A stretch of 64,000 nucleotides of DNA from Symbiodinium natans. Taxonomy: Eukaryota; Sar; Dinophyceae; Suessiales; Symbiodiniaceae. Of the stretch, positions 44,024 to 56,894 are shown piece after piece. A program made the position numbers and the translations under genes. Within the stretch, counting starts at the first letter, position 1; each line of letters begins with the position of its first letter. The stretch is from positions 195,501 to 259,500 of the forward strand of contig CAJNDS010002844.1 of NCBI GenBank assembly GCA_905221605.1, given 5' to 3'. The notes below the pieces were generated by a model. That model was given only the letters and a program-made list of their open reading frames with translations. It did not search any database and was not told the origin of the DNA.

Positions 44024-44043
44024 GCTTCCACGCTCTGCTGCCA
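44024..44043 (-). promoter_or_regulatory. Candidate primer binding site
   Basis: Immediately inside the 5' LTR the minus strand reads TGGCAGCAGAGCGTGGAAGC. The TGG complements a tRNA 3' CCA, and (G/C)AGCAGAG resembles the acceptor-stem complement of eukaryotic initiator Met tRNAs (usual sites begin TGGTATCAGAGC or TGGTAGCAGAG). It touches the LTR with no spacer, which independently supports the 143-bp LTR boundary. The exact tRNA is not known. Confidence 0.6.
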
Positions 44044-44186
44044 CGTTGAAAACCCAAGATGCCAAACAAGGCACCAAGAATACAACCAAGCCAAACTTAC
44101 ACAAGTCCCAACCAAGCAAGCAAGCTTAGACACTTGGACAACTCTTCTGTTTTGGCTTGCAGCACTTACACCAGTGCTCGTCACTT
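44044..44186 (-). repeat. 5' LTR of the copia element (143 bp)
   Basis: Pairs with 35532-35674. Immediately outside it, at 44187, the satellite array starts at the end of its 18-nt hairpin sequence, so the insertion or rearrangement point lies at that hairpin. Confidence 0.88.
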
Positions 44187-44187
44187 A

Positions 44188-44410
44188 CTGTGGAGGTCAC
44201 TTCGGCTTCCCTACCTTTTGGAGTTGATTCCTTGCCCTCTTTTTGTGTCTCCAAATCCACAGACCTTTCACCAGCAGAACCCAGCCGACAGACACGCAAA
44301 CGCACACCACCCACTGAAGCCACTTTGCACCCACATAATAACACACTCCATAACTCTCTGCCAAAACGCCGAAACCACAACACCACACACCCATTCAAGA
44401 AAACGATGTG

Positions 44411-44505
<95 letters not shown>

Positions 44506-44928
44506 AGACACCACTGCAAGACTGCAAGGTCACTGTTTTTTTTGGGTGTCATTCTGCGACTCCATGCCTTACCACCCTTTACCCACACACTGACACTTTT
44601 CTTGCACACTAAAGCCAAAAGGCACAGAAACGGCACACACAGCAACCAAAAATGAAGGCACAGAAAGGCACCACACAGCGACCAAAAGAAGGTGCAGAAA
44701 AGGCACCACACAGCGAACAAAAATGAAGACACAGAAAAATGCAAAACACAACCAAAAATAAAGGCACAGAAAGGCACCAACACAGCGACCAAAATGAAGG
44801 CAGCACCTTACAGCAACCCAACAGCAACGGAAAAATTTAAGCACAGAGACTACAACCCAACAGCACCAAAAAATGAAGCACAGAAAAAAAGACATGCACC
44901 CGCAAACCAACCCACTTTGTTGCAAAAA

Positions 44929-44962
<34 letters not shown>

Positions 44963-46733
44963 CCACAACACTCTTGCACATGCACACTTAGAAAAACAGC
45001 CGAAACGACAAAATGCACATTCTTATAATGTCTTTTAGTTCCGATTGCATTTTTTCACCGTCTTTCTGGTCAATCGACAGCTTGCCGGGCACTTACCAAA
45101 ACACTTGCTGACTGTTTGTGTTTTAGTTTAAAGCGGTTTCTCGAAATTTTCTTTCTGAAGCTTGCAACCGAGAGATCATCCGACAAAAAGTAAAGAAAAC
45201 ATTAAACAAAAGCAAGAGAAAATTCTTTTTCAGACGGACCAAGGAAAAACCTATGTTTTTGCAGTTCTTGCAAAAATTCAAAAAAAACAATTACAAAAAA
45301 AAAACAATTACACTGACCTCTCATCATGGCCAGAACGACTTGAGAGTCGCCCGGCCTCGATTTCCATTCCCATTCGACTTTTTTTGACAAAGCTTCGATT
45401 GCGTGCTCTTGTCTTTAATTTTCCAAAATGGCCAAACAGAAATTCAAGGCACACTGAAATTTGACAGAAGATTGAGCAGAAGAAACTCTGCTTTCTTTTT
45501 AGGCTGGGTGCCCTTGATTCTTTGTCTTTCGTTTTTGGTTGCGTGTTGCAATTCTTCCCTGGATTCAGCACCATTCAACGAATTTTCAAAATTTCTAAAG
45601 TCCCGAAAATGTTGAAAAAAACCCTCAAAATCAACACTTGATCAGTTAAATTTGTTGAATTTACTCTGGTGTTTCGCTCGCTTCGCTCGCACTTATTCAC
45701 ATTCTGGAAATACTTTGCAATTTTCAGGTTTGGCTTGGGCGTCGCGTGCAACCTTAACGAATCGACACCAGGGTTGAACTCGTCTCGTCCCGCAGTTGAT
45801 TTCTGTCCAAACGGCACTGTCAGAGGCTTTTAAAAACACTTGTTTCAAAGCATTGAACTTTTCCAAGCTGTTTCCACCGATGTTGACTCTGCACCCTTCT
45901 TTTATCCTCTTCTGCCTTCAGGCCTTGCACCAAAACCTGGAGAATCTGAAACCCAAGATGAGGGGCAGCAAAGTTGATCGAAAAGGTAGGGAAGCTCCAG
46001 TGACCTCCACAGTTAGAGAAAGTTCCGGTTCCAAACAAGTTCACACTTTGCCGCCTTGCTGCCTGCTGTTCTAATTTTGGGGGAAGACTGACACAGGACT
46101 TAGACTGGAACCGACCTGAGAGACGGTGTGGGTGAGGGACGTCGGAGGTGGGGGGGGGTGGTGAGGGGGGGATGAGGGGCAGCAAAGTTGATCGAAAAGG
46201 TAGGAAAGCTCCAGTGACCTCCACAGTTAGAGAAAGTTCCGGTTCCAAACAAGTTCACACTTTGCCGCCTTGCTGCCTGCTGTTCTAATTTTGGGGGAAG
46301 ACTGACACAGGACTTAGACTGGAACCGACTGAGAGGCTTATTTGTTTTACTCGCAACGAGGAGCTGTGAAAGCCAGATCTGGCTTCCCGTGTGTGAAAAA
46401 AACGCCACAACTGGGCCCAAAAATGGCTCCTAAACTTGGGTTCCAATTTGAGGCTCCAACCTGGGTGGCCTTGTACGTTCACACAGGAAATCCAAAATCT
46501 AGGGCCCGTTTTCGGTGCCCAGAATTGAGCTGCTTTTGGAACCCATTTGAGTTCAATAATAATTGAAAATCAACTCACAGACAAACAAGATTTTTTCTAT
46601 TCGATACTGTTTGCATCAACACTCAAGAAAACAAAAAACGCGGTTGATACGCGTGTTCTTATCTTGCTAAACTTGTCTTTAGCTGGCATTCAAGACAACA
46701 GTCTTGCATTGTTCCCGTGCGATCTTTCTCGCA
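44188..46733. repeat. Satellite unit 1 (2546 bp)
   Basis: Starts at CTGTGGAGGTCAC. It is longer than typical units because of a long CA run (44407-44500), a 31-bp segment around GAAGCTTGCAACCGAGAG at 45157 that most units lack, and a local duplication at about 45955-46230 separated by a G-rich insert. Many small frames are open, but they recur only because the DNA recurs. No gene is called. Confidence 0.9.
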
Positions 46734-48975
46734 CTGTGGAGGTCACTTCGACTTCCCTACCTTTTGGAGTTGATTCCTTGCCCTCTTTTTGTGTCTCCAA
46801 ATCCACAGACCTTTCACCAGCAGAACCCAGCCGACAGACACGCAAACGCACACCACCCACTGAAGCCACTTTGCACCCACATAACAACACACACCATAAC
46901 ACACACAACTCTCTGCCAAAACGCCGAAACCACAACACCACACACCCATTCAAGAAAACGATGTGAACACACACACACACACACACACACAGACACCACT
47001 GCAAGACTGCAAGGTCACTGTTTTTTTTGGGTGTCATTCTGCGACTCCATGCCTTACCACCCTTTACCCACACACTGACACTTTTCTTGCACACTAAAGC
47101 CAAAAGGCACAGAAACGGCACACACAGCAACCAAAAATGAAGGCACAGAAAGGCACCACACAGCGACCAAAAGAAGGTGCAGAAAAGGAACCACACAGCG
47201 AACAAAAATGAAGACACAGAAAAATGCAAAACACAACCAAAAATAAAGGCACAGAAAGGCACCACCACAGCGACCAAAATGAAGGCAGCAACTTACAGCA
47301 ACCAAACAGCAACCGAAAAATTTAAGCACAGAGACTACAACCCAACAGCACCAAAAAATGAAGCACAGAAAAAAAGACATGCACCCGCAAACCAACCCAC
47401 TTTGTTGCAACAAATTCACATACACACACACACACATCCACAACACTCTTGCACATGCACACTTAGAAAAAAGCCGAAACGACAAAGTGCACATTCTTAT
47501 GATGTCTTTTAGTTCCGATTGCATTTTTTCACCGTCTTTCTGCTCAATCGACAGCTTGCCGGGCACTTACCGAAACACTTGCTGACTGTTTGTGTTTTAG
47601 TTTAAAGCGGTTTCTCGAAATTTTCTTTCTTAAGCCGACAAAAAGTCAAGAAAACATTAAACAAAAGCGAGAGAAAATTCTTTTTGCAGACGGACCAAGA
47701 AAAAACAAGGTTTTTGCAGTTCTTGCAAAAATTAAAAAAAAACCAATTACAAAAAAAAACAATTACACTGACCTCTCATCATGGCCAGAACGACTTGAGA
47801 GTCGCCCGGCCTCGATTTCCATTCCCATTCGACTTTTTTTGACAAAGCTTCGATTGCGTGCTCTTGTCTTTAATTTTCCAAAATGGCCAAACAGAAATTC
47901 AAGGCACACTGAAATTTGACAGAAGATTGAGCAGAAGAAACTCTGCTTTCTTTTTAGGCTGGGGTGCCCTTGATTCTTTGTCTTTCGTTTTTGGTTGCGT
48001 GTTGCAATTCTTCCCTGGATTCAGCACCATTCAACGAATTTTCAAAATTTCTAAAGTCTCGAAAATGTTGAAAAAACCCTCAAAAATCAACACTTGATCA
48101 GTTAAATTTGTTAAATTTACTCTGGTGTTTCGCTCGCTTCGCTCGCACTTATTCACATTCTGGTAATACACTTTGCAATTCTCAAGTGGTTTGGCTTGGG
48201 CGTCGCGCGCAAACGAATCAACACCACGGTTGAACTCGTCTCGTCCTGCAGTTGATTTCTGCCCAAACGGCACTGTCAGAGGCTTTTAAAAACACTTGTT
48301 TCAAAGCATTGAACTTTTCCAAGCTGCAGTTTCCACCGATGTTGACTCTGCACCCTTCTTTTCTCCTCTTCTGCCATCAGGCCTTGCACCAAAACCTGGA
48401 GAATCTGAAACCCAAGATGAGAAGCAGCAAAATTGATCGAAAAGGTAGGGAAGCTCCAGTGACCTCCACAGTTAGAGAAAGTTCCGGTTCCAAACAAGTT
48501 CACACTTTGCCGCCTTGCTGCCTGCTGTTCTAATTTTGGGGGAAGACTGACACAAGACTTAGACTGGAACCGACTGAGAGGCTTATTTGTTTTACTCGCA
48601 ACGAGGAGCTGTGAAAGCCAGATCTGGCTTCCCGTGTGTGAAAAAAACGCCACAACTGGGCCCAAAAATGGCTCCTAAACTTGGGTTCCAATTTGAGGCT
48701 CCAACCTGGGTGGCCTTGTATGTTCACACAGGAAATCCAAAATCTAGGGCCCGTTTTCGGTGCCCAGAATTGAGCTGCTTTTGGAACCCATTTGAGTTCA
48801 ATAATAATTGAAAATCAACTCACAGACAAACAAGGTTTTTTCTATTCGATACTGTTTGCATCAACACTCAAGAAAACAAAAAACGCGGTTGATACGCGTC
48901 TTATCTTGCTAAACTTGTCTTTAGCTGGCATTCAAGACAACAGTCTTGCATTGTTCCCGTGCGATCTTTCTCGCA
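46734..48975. repeat. Satellite unit 2 (2242 bp)
   Basis: A standard-length unit. It contains, in order, a CA run, A-rich sub-repeats around AAGGCACAGAAAGGCACC, a second short CA run, an AT-rich middle, and the TIR-bounded segment described separately. Confidence 0.92.
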
Positions 48976-51239
48976 CTGTGGAGGTCACTTCGACTTCCCT
49001 ACCTTTTGGAGTTGATTCCTTGCCCTCTTTTTGTGTCTCCAAATCCACAGACCTTTCACCAGCAGAACCCAGCCGACAGACACGCAAACGCACACCACCC
49101 ACTGAAGCCACTTTGCACCCACATAACAACACACACCATAACACACACAACTCTCTGCCAAAACGCCGAAACCACAACACCACACACCCATTCAAGAAAA
49201 CGATGTGAACACACACACACACACACACACAGACACCACTGCAAGACTGCAAGGTCACTGTTTTTTTTGGGTGTCATTCTGCGACTCCATGCCTTACCAC
49301 CCTTTACCCACACACTGACACTTTTCTTGCACACTAAAGCCAAAAGGCACAGAAACGGCACACACAGCAACCAAAAATGAAGGCACAGAAAGGCACCACA
49401 CAGCGACCAAAAGAAGGTGCAGAAAAGGAACCACACAGCGAACAAAAATGAAGACACAGAAAAATGCAAAACACAACCAAAAATAAAGGCACAGAAAGGG
49501 CACCAACACAGCGACCAAAATGAAGGCAGCAACTTACAGCAACCAAACAGCAACCGAAAAATTTAAGCACAGAGACTACAACCCAACAGCACCAAAAAAT
49601 GAAGCACAGAAAAAAAGACATGCACCCGCAAACCAACCCACTTTGTTGCAACAAATTCACATACACACACACACACATCCACAACACTCTTGCACATGCA
49701 CACTTAGAAAAAAGCCGAAACGACAAAGTGCACATTCTTATGATGTCTTTTAGTTCCGATTGCATTTTTTCACCGTCTTTCTGCTCAATCGACAGCTTGC
49801 CGGGCACTTACCGAAACACTTGCTGACTGTTTGTGTTTTAGTTTAAAGCGGTTTCTCGAAATTTTCTTTCTTAAGCCGACAAAAAGTCAAGAAAACATTA
49901 AACAAAAGCAAGAGAAAATTCTTTTTGCAGACGGACCAAGAAAAAACAAGGTTTTTGCAGTTCTTGCAAAAATTAAAAAAAAACCAATTACAAAAAAAAA
50001 CAATTACACTGACCTCTCATCATGGCCAGAACGACTTGAGAGTCGCCCGGCCTCGATTTCCATTCCCATTCGACTTTTTTTGACAAAGCTTCGATTTCGT
50101 GCTCTTGTCTTTAATTTTCCAAAATGGCCAAACAGAAATTCAAGGCACACTGAAATTTGACAGAAGATTGAGCAGAAGAAACTCTGCTTTCTTTTTAGGC
50201 TGGGGTGCCCTTGATTCTTTGTCTTTCGTTTTTGGTTGCGTGTTGCAATTCTTCCCTGGATTCAGTACCATTCAACGAATTTTCAAAATTTCTAAAGTCT
50301 CGAAAATGTTGAAAAAACCCTCAAAAATCAACACTTGATCAGTTAAATTTGTTGAATTTACTCTGGTGTTTCGCTCGCTTCGCTCGCACTTATTCACATT
50401 CTGGAAATACACTTTGCAATTTTCAGGTGGTTTGGCTTGGGCGTCGCGCGCAACCTTAACGAATCAACACCAGGGTTGAACTCGTCTCGTCCCGCAGTTG
50501 ATTTCTGTCCAAACGGCACTGTCAGAGGCTTTTAAAAACACTTGTTTCAAAGCATTGAACTTTTCCAAGCTGTTTCCACCTCGTATGTTGACTCGTTGCA
50601 CCCTTCTTTATCTCGTCTGCCTGTCAGGCCTTGCACCAAAACTGGAGACTCTGAAACCCAAGATGAGGGGCGCAAGTTGATCGAAAAAAGGTTAGGGAAG
50701 CTCAGTGACCTTCCCCAGTTAGAGAAAGTTCCGGTTCCAAACAAGTTCACACTTTGCCGCCTTGCGGCCTGCTGTTCTAATTTTGGGGGAAGACTGACAC
50801 AGGACTTAGACTGGAACCGACTAAGAGGCTTATTTGTTTTACTCGCAACGAGGAGCTGTGAAAGCCAGATCTGGCTTCCCGTGTGTGAAAAAAACGCCAC
50901 AACTGGGCCCAAAAATGGCTCCTAAACTTGGGTTCCAATATGAGGCTCCAACCTGGGTGGCCTTGTCATGTTCACACAGGAAAAATCCCAAATCTAGGGC
51001 CGTTTGCGGTGGCCCAGAATGGAGCTTGCTTTGGAACCAGTTGAGTTCAATAATAATTGAAACAATCTCACAGAACAATACAAGGTTTTTGGTCTATTCA
51101 TAATGTATGCATTCAACACACTCAAAGAAAACAAAAAACGCGGTTGATACGAGTTGTTCTTTATCTTGCTAATGGTTGTCTTTAGCTGGCATTCAGACAA
51201 CAGTTCTTGCATTGTTTCCGTGCGGATTTCTTTCTCGCA
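48976..51239. repeat. Satellite unit 3 (2264 bp)
   Basis: Near-identical to unit 2 up to about 50580, after which single-base differences and indels become dense. Confidence 0.9.
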
Positions 51240-51855
51240 CTGTTGGAGGTCACTGCGATTCTTGCTACCTTTTGGAGTTGATTTCCTTGCCCTCTTTTTG
51301 GTCTCCAAATCCACAGAGTGCGATCTTTCTCGCACAGTTAGAGAAAGTTCCGGTTCCAAACAAGTTCACACTTTGCCGCCTTGCTGCCTGCTGTTCTAAT
51401 TTTGGGGGGAAGACTGACACAAGACTTAGACTGGAACCGACTGAGAGGCTTATTTGTTTTACTCGCAACGAGGAGCTGTGAAAGCCAGATCTGGCTTCCC
51501 GTGTGTGAAAAAAAACGCCGCAACTGGGCCCAAAAATGGCTCCCAAACTTGGGTTCCAATTTGAGGCTCCAACCTGGGTGGCCTTGTATGTTCACACAGG
51601 AAATCCAAAATCTATGGGCACGTTTTCGGTGCCCAGAATGAGCGCTTTTGAATCCCATTGAGTTCAATATAATGAAAATCAACTTCAAGAACAAATAAGG
51701 TTGTTTATTAATTTCGATACTGTTTGCATCATATCACTCAAGAAAAACAAAAACCGCGGTTGATTTACGCGTGTTTCTTATCTTGATAAAACTTGTCTTT
51801 AGCTGGCATCAAGACACGGTATGCATTTGTTTCCCGTGTCGATCTTTTCTCGCCA
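51240..51855. repeat. Partial satellite unit (616 bp)
   Basis: Only the first roughly 75 bp of a unit, then a jump at CCACAG to the 18-nt hairpin and another copy of the TIR-element core. Rich in indels relative to other copies. Confidence 0.85.
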
Positions 51856-54622
51856 CTGTGGAGGTCACCTTCGACTTTCTTCTCCTCCCTCCCCCCTATC
51901 CTTTTGGAGTGAATTCCTGCAGTATCTTTTGTGTCCCAATCCACAGACCTTTCACAGCAGAACCCAGCCGTCAGCACGCAAACGCACACCACCCACCTGA
52001 GCCAATTGGCACCCACATAACAACATCACACCATGAACCCCAAACACACAACTCTCTGCCAAAACGCCGAAACCACAACACCACACACCCATTCAAGAAA
52101 ACGATGTGAACACACACACACACAGACACCACTGCAAGACTGCAAGGTCACTGTTTTTTTTGGGTGTCATTCTGCGACTCCATGCCTTACCACCCTTTAC
52201 CCACACACTGACACTTTTCTTGCACACTAAAGCCAAAAGGCACAGAAACGGCACACACAGCAACCAAAAATGAAGGCACAGAAAGGCACCACACAGCGAC
52301 CAAAAGAAGGTGCAGAAAAGGAACCACACAGCGAACAAAAATGAAGACACAGAAAAATGCAAAACACAACCAAAAATAAAGGCACAGAAAGGGCACCAAC
52401 ACAGCGACCAAAATGAAGGCAGCAACTTACAGCAACCAAACAGCAACCGAAAAATTTAAGCACAGAGACTACAACCCAACAGCACCAAAAAAATGAAGCA
52501 CAGAAAAAAAGACATGCACCCGCAAACCAACCCACTTTGTTGCAACAAATTCACATACACACACACACACACATCCACAACACTCTTGCACATGCACACT
52601 TAGAAAAAAGCCGAAACGACAAAGTGCACATTCTTATGATGTCTTTTAGTTCCGATTGCATTTTTTCACCGTCTTTCTGCTCAATCGACAGCTTGCCGGG
52701 CACTTACCGAAACTTGCTGACTGTTTGTGTTTTAGTTTAAAGCGTTTTCTCGAAATTTTCTTTCTGAAGCCGACAAAAAGTCAAGAAAACATTAAACAAA
52801 AGCAAGAGAAAATTCTTTTTGCAGACGGACCAAGAAAAAACAAGGTTTTTGCAGTTCTTGCAAAAATTAAAAAAAAACCAATTACAAAAAAAAACAATTA
52901 CACTGACCTCTCATCATGGCCAGAACGACTTGAGAGTCGCCCGGCCTCGATTTCCATTCCCATTCGACTTTTTTTGACAAAGCTTCGATTGCGTGCTCTT
53001 GTCTTTAATTTTCCAAAATGGCCAAACAGAAATTCAAGGCACACTGAAATTTGACAGAAGATTGAGCAGAAGAAACTCTGCTTTCTTTTTAGGCTGGGGT
53101 GCCCTTGATTCTTTGTCTTTCGTTTTTGGTTGCGTGTTGCAATTCTTCCCTGGATTCAGCACCATTCAACGAATTTTCAAAATTTCTAAAGTCTCGAAAA
53201 TGTTGAAAAAACCCTCAAAAATCAACACTTGATCAGTTAAATTTGTTGAATTTACTCTGGTGTTTCGCTCGCTTCGCTCGCACTTATTCACATTCTGGAA
53301 ATACACTTTGCAATTTTCAGGTGGTTTGGCTTGGGCGTCGCGCGCAACCTTAACGAATCAACACCAGGGTTGAACTCGTCTCGTCCCGCAGTTGATTTCT
53401 GTCCAAACGGCACTGTCAGAGGCTTTTAAAAACACTTGTTTCAAAGCATTGAACTTTTCCAAGCTGTTTCCACCGATGTTGACTCTGCACCCTTCTTTTA
53501 TCCTCTTCTGCCTTCAGGCCTTGCACCAAAACCTGGAGAATCTGAAACCCAAGATGAGGGGCAGCAAAGTTGATCGAAAAGGTAGGGAAGCTCCAGTGAC
53601 CTCCACAGTTAGAGAAAGTTCCGGTTCCAAACAAGTTCACACTTTGCCGCCTTGCTGCCTGCTGTTCTAATTTTGGGGGAAGACTGACACAGGACTTAGA
53701 CTGGAACCGACTGAGAGGCTTATTTGTTTTACTCGCAACGAGGAGCTGTGAAAGCCAGATCTGGCTTCCCGTGTGTGAAAAAAACGCCACAACTGGGCCC
53801 AAAAATGGCTCCTAAACTTGGGTTCCAATTTGAGGCTCCAACCTGGGTGGCCTTGTATGTTCACACAGGAAATCCAAAATCTAGGGCCCGTTTTCGGTGC
53901 CCAGAATTGAGCTGCTTTTGGAACCCATTTGAGTTCAATAATAATTGAAAATCAACTCACAGACAAACAAGATTTTTTCTATTCGATACTGTTTGCATCA
54001 ACACTCAAGAAAACAAAAAACGCGGTTGATACGCGTGTTCTTATCTTGCTAAACTTGTCTTTAGCTGGCATTCAAGACAACAGTCTTGCATTGTTCCCGT
54101 GCGATCTTTCTCGCACAGTTAGAGAAAGTTCCGGTTCCAAACAAGTTCACACTTTGCCGCCTTGCTGCCTGCTGTTCTAATTTTGGGGGAAGACTGACAC
54201 AGGACTTAGACTGGAACCGACTGAGAGGCTTATTTGTTTTACTCGCAACGAGGAGCTGTGAAAGCCAGATCTGGCTTCCCGTGTGTGAAAAAAACGCCAC
54301 AACTGGGCCCAAAAATGGCTCCTAAACTTGGGTTCCAATTTGAGGCTCCAACCTGGGTGGCCTTGTATGTTCACACAGGAAATCCAAAATCTAGGGCCCG
54401 TTTTCGGTGCCCAGAATTGAGCTGCTTTTGGAACCCATTTGAGTTCAATAATAATTGAAAATCAACTCACAGACAAACAAGGTTTTTTCTATTCGATACT
54501 GTTTGCATCAACACTCAAGAAAACAAAAAACGCGGTTGATACGCGTCTTATCTTGCTAAACTTGTCTTTAGCTGGCATTCAAGACAACAGTCTTGCATTG
54601 TTCCCGTGCGATCTTTCTCGCA
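51856..54622. repeat. Satellite unit 4 with doubled core (2767 bp)
   Basis: A standard unit plus a 510-bp tandem copy of the TIR-element core (53607-54116 repeated from 54117). The first 200 bp carry many indels, and the remainder matches other units closely. Confidence 0.9.
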
Positions 54623-56860
54623 CTGTGGAGGTCACTTCGACTTCCCTACCTTTTGGAGTTGATTCCTTGCCCTCTTTTTGTGTCTCCAAATCCACAGACC
54701 TTTCACCAGCAGAACCCAGCCGACAGACACGCAAACGCACACCACCCACTGAAGCCACTTTGCACCCACATAACAACACACACCATGACACACACAACTC
54801 TCTGCCAAAACGCCGAAACCACAACACCACACACCCATTCAAGAAAACGATGTGAACACACACACACACACACACAGACACCACTGCAAGACTGCAAGGT
54901 CACTGTTTTTTTTGGGTGTCATTCTGCGACTCCATGCCTTACCACCCTTTACCCACACACTGACACTTTTCTTGCACACTAAAGCCAAAAGGCACAGAAA
55001 CGGCACACACAGCAACCAAAAATGAAGGCACAGAAAGGCACCACACAGCGACCAAAAGAAGGTGCAGAAAAGGAACCACACAGCGAACAAAAATGAAGAC
55101 ACAGAAAAATGCAAAACACAACCAAAAATAAAGGCACAGAAAGGCACCAACACAGCGACCAAAATGAAGGCAGCAACTTACAGCAACCCAACAGCAACCG
55201 AAAAATTTAAGCACAGAGACTACAACCCAACAGCACCAAAAAATGAAGCACAGAAAAAAAGACATGCACCCGCAAACCAACCCACTTTGTTGCAACAAAT
55301 TCACATACACACACACACACATCCACAACACTCTTGCACATGCACACTTAGAAAAAAGCCGAAACGACAAAGTGCACATTCTTATGATGTCTTTTAGTTC
55401 CGATTGCATTTTTTCACCGTCTTTCTGCTCAATCGACAGCTTGCCGGGCACTTACCGAAACTTGCTGACTGTTTGTGTTTTAGTTTAAAGCGTTTTCTCG
55501 AAATTTTCTTTCTTAAGCCGACAAAAAGTCAAGAAAACATTAAACAAAAGCAAGAGAAAATTCTTTTTGCAGACGGACCAAGAAAAAACAAGGTTTTTGC
55601 AGTTCTTGCAAAAATTAAAAAAAAACCAATTACAAAAAAAAACAATTACACTGACCTCTCATCATGGCCAGAACGACTTGAGAGTCGCCCGGCCTCGATT
55701 TCCATTCCCATTCGACTTTTTTTGACAAAGCTTCGATTGCGTGCTCTTGTCTTTAATTTTCCAAAATGGCCAAACAGAAATTCAAGGCACACTGAAATTT
55801 GACAGAAGATTGAGCAGAAGAAACTCTGCTTTCTTTTTAGGCTGGGGTGCCCTTGATTCTTTGTCTTTCGTTTTTGGTTGCGTGTTGCAATTCTTCCCTG
55901 GATTCAGCACCATTCAACGAATTTTCAAAATTTCTAAAGTCTCGAAAATGTTGAAAAAACCCTCAAAAATCAACACTTGATCAGTTAAATTTGTTGAATT
56001 TACTCTGGTGTTTCGCTCGCTTCGCTCGCACTTATTCACATTCTGGAAATACACTTTGCAATTTTCAGGTGGTTTGGCTTGGGCGTCGCGCGCAACCTTA
56101 ACGAATCAACACCAGGGTTGAACTCGTCTCGTCCCGCAGTTGATTTCTGTCCAAACGGCACTGTCAGAGGCTTTTAAAAACACTTGTTTCAAAGCATTGA
56201 ACTTTTCCAAGCTGTTTCCACCGATGTTGACTCTGCACCCTTCTTTTATCCTCTTCTGCCTTCAGGCCTTGCACCAAAACCTGGAGAATCTGAAACCCAA
56301 GATGAGGGGCAGCAAAGTTGATCGAAAAGGTAGGGAAGCTCCAGTGACCTCCACAGTTAGAGAAAGTTCCGGTTCCAAACAAGTTCACACTTTGCCGCCT
56401 TGCTGCCTGCTGTTCTAATTTTGGGGGAAGACTGACACAGGACTTAGACTGGAACCGACTGAGAGGCTTATTTGTTTTACTCGCAACGAGGAGCTGTGAA
56501 AGCCAGATCTGGCTTCCCGTGTGTGAAAAAAACGCCACAACTGGGCCCAAAAATGGCTCCTAAACTTGGGTTCCAATTTGAGGCTCCAACCTGGGTGGCC
56601 TTGTATGTTCACACAGGAAATCCAAAATCTAGGGCCCGTTTTCGGTGCCCAGAATTGAGCTGCTTTTGGAACCCATTTGAGTTCAATAATAATTGAAAAT
56701 CAACTCACAGACAAACAAGGTTTTTTCTATTCGATACTGTTTGCATCAACACTCAAGAAAACAAAAAACGCGGTTGATACGCGTCTTATCTTGCTAAACT
56801 TGTCTTTAGCTGGCATTCAAGACAACAGTCTTGCATTGTTCCCGTGCGATCTTTCTCGCA
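54623..56860. repeat. Satellite unit 5 (2238 bp)
   Basis: A standard unit, nearly identical to unit 6. Confidence 0.93.
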
Positions 56861-56894
56861 CTGTGGAGGTCACTTCGACTTCCCTACCTTTTGG
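56323..56894. mobile_element. MITE-like TIR element within each satellite unit (reference copy)
   Basis: The 38-bp segment 56325-56362 is the imperfect inverted complement of 56855-56892: AAAAGGTAGGGAAG, four differing bases, AGTGACCTCCACAGT, two differing bases, GAG. The direct repeat AGTTGAT lies at 56316-56322 and 56895-56901, directly outside the 572-bp segment, as a target-site duplication would. There is no transposase frame, so it would be nonautonomous. Equivalent copies lie at about 48438-49009 and 58563-59137, with doubled cores at 53575-54656 and 61534-62619. It now moves as part of the tandem unit rather than independently. Confidence 0.6.
56844..56861. repeat. 18-nt perfect hairpin at satellite junctions (reference copy)
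   Basis: GTGCGATCTTTCTCGCAC: a 6-bp stem and 6-nt loop. Identical copies lie at 46717, 48959, 51318, 54099, 54606, 59087, 59178, 59687, 62058 and 62569. Depending on the copy it is followed by the TIR (TGTGGAGG) or directly by the core (AGTTAGAG). It is therefore the joint at which cores and units change. Confidence 0.85.

Larger units (their letters stand above)
35532..44186 (-). mobile_element. Ty1/copia LTR retrotransposon, near full length
   Basis: An 8.66-kb element on the minus strand with two 143-bp LTRs, gag, protease, and pol in the copia order (integrase before reverse transcriptase and RNase H), plus an extra membrane ORF before the 3' LTR. The 1730-codon pol frame has no stop, so the insertion is probably fairly young or its family still active. 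The two LTRs differ at only a handful of positions. No target-site duplication is visible, and the two flanks are unrelated: satellite array on one side, unique-looking sequence on the other. Confidence 0.9.

Noticed and set aside
44407-44500. CA run as a CRISPR-like array
   Set aside because: A simple dinucleotide repeat with no spacers.
46717-46734. Hairpin as a bacterial-type terminator or attachment site
   Set aside because: The setting is eukaryotic and no T run follows. It is better explained as an array junction.
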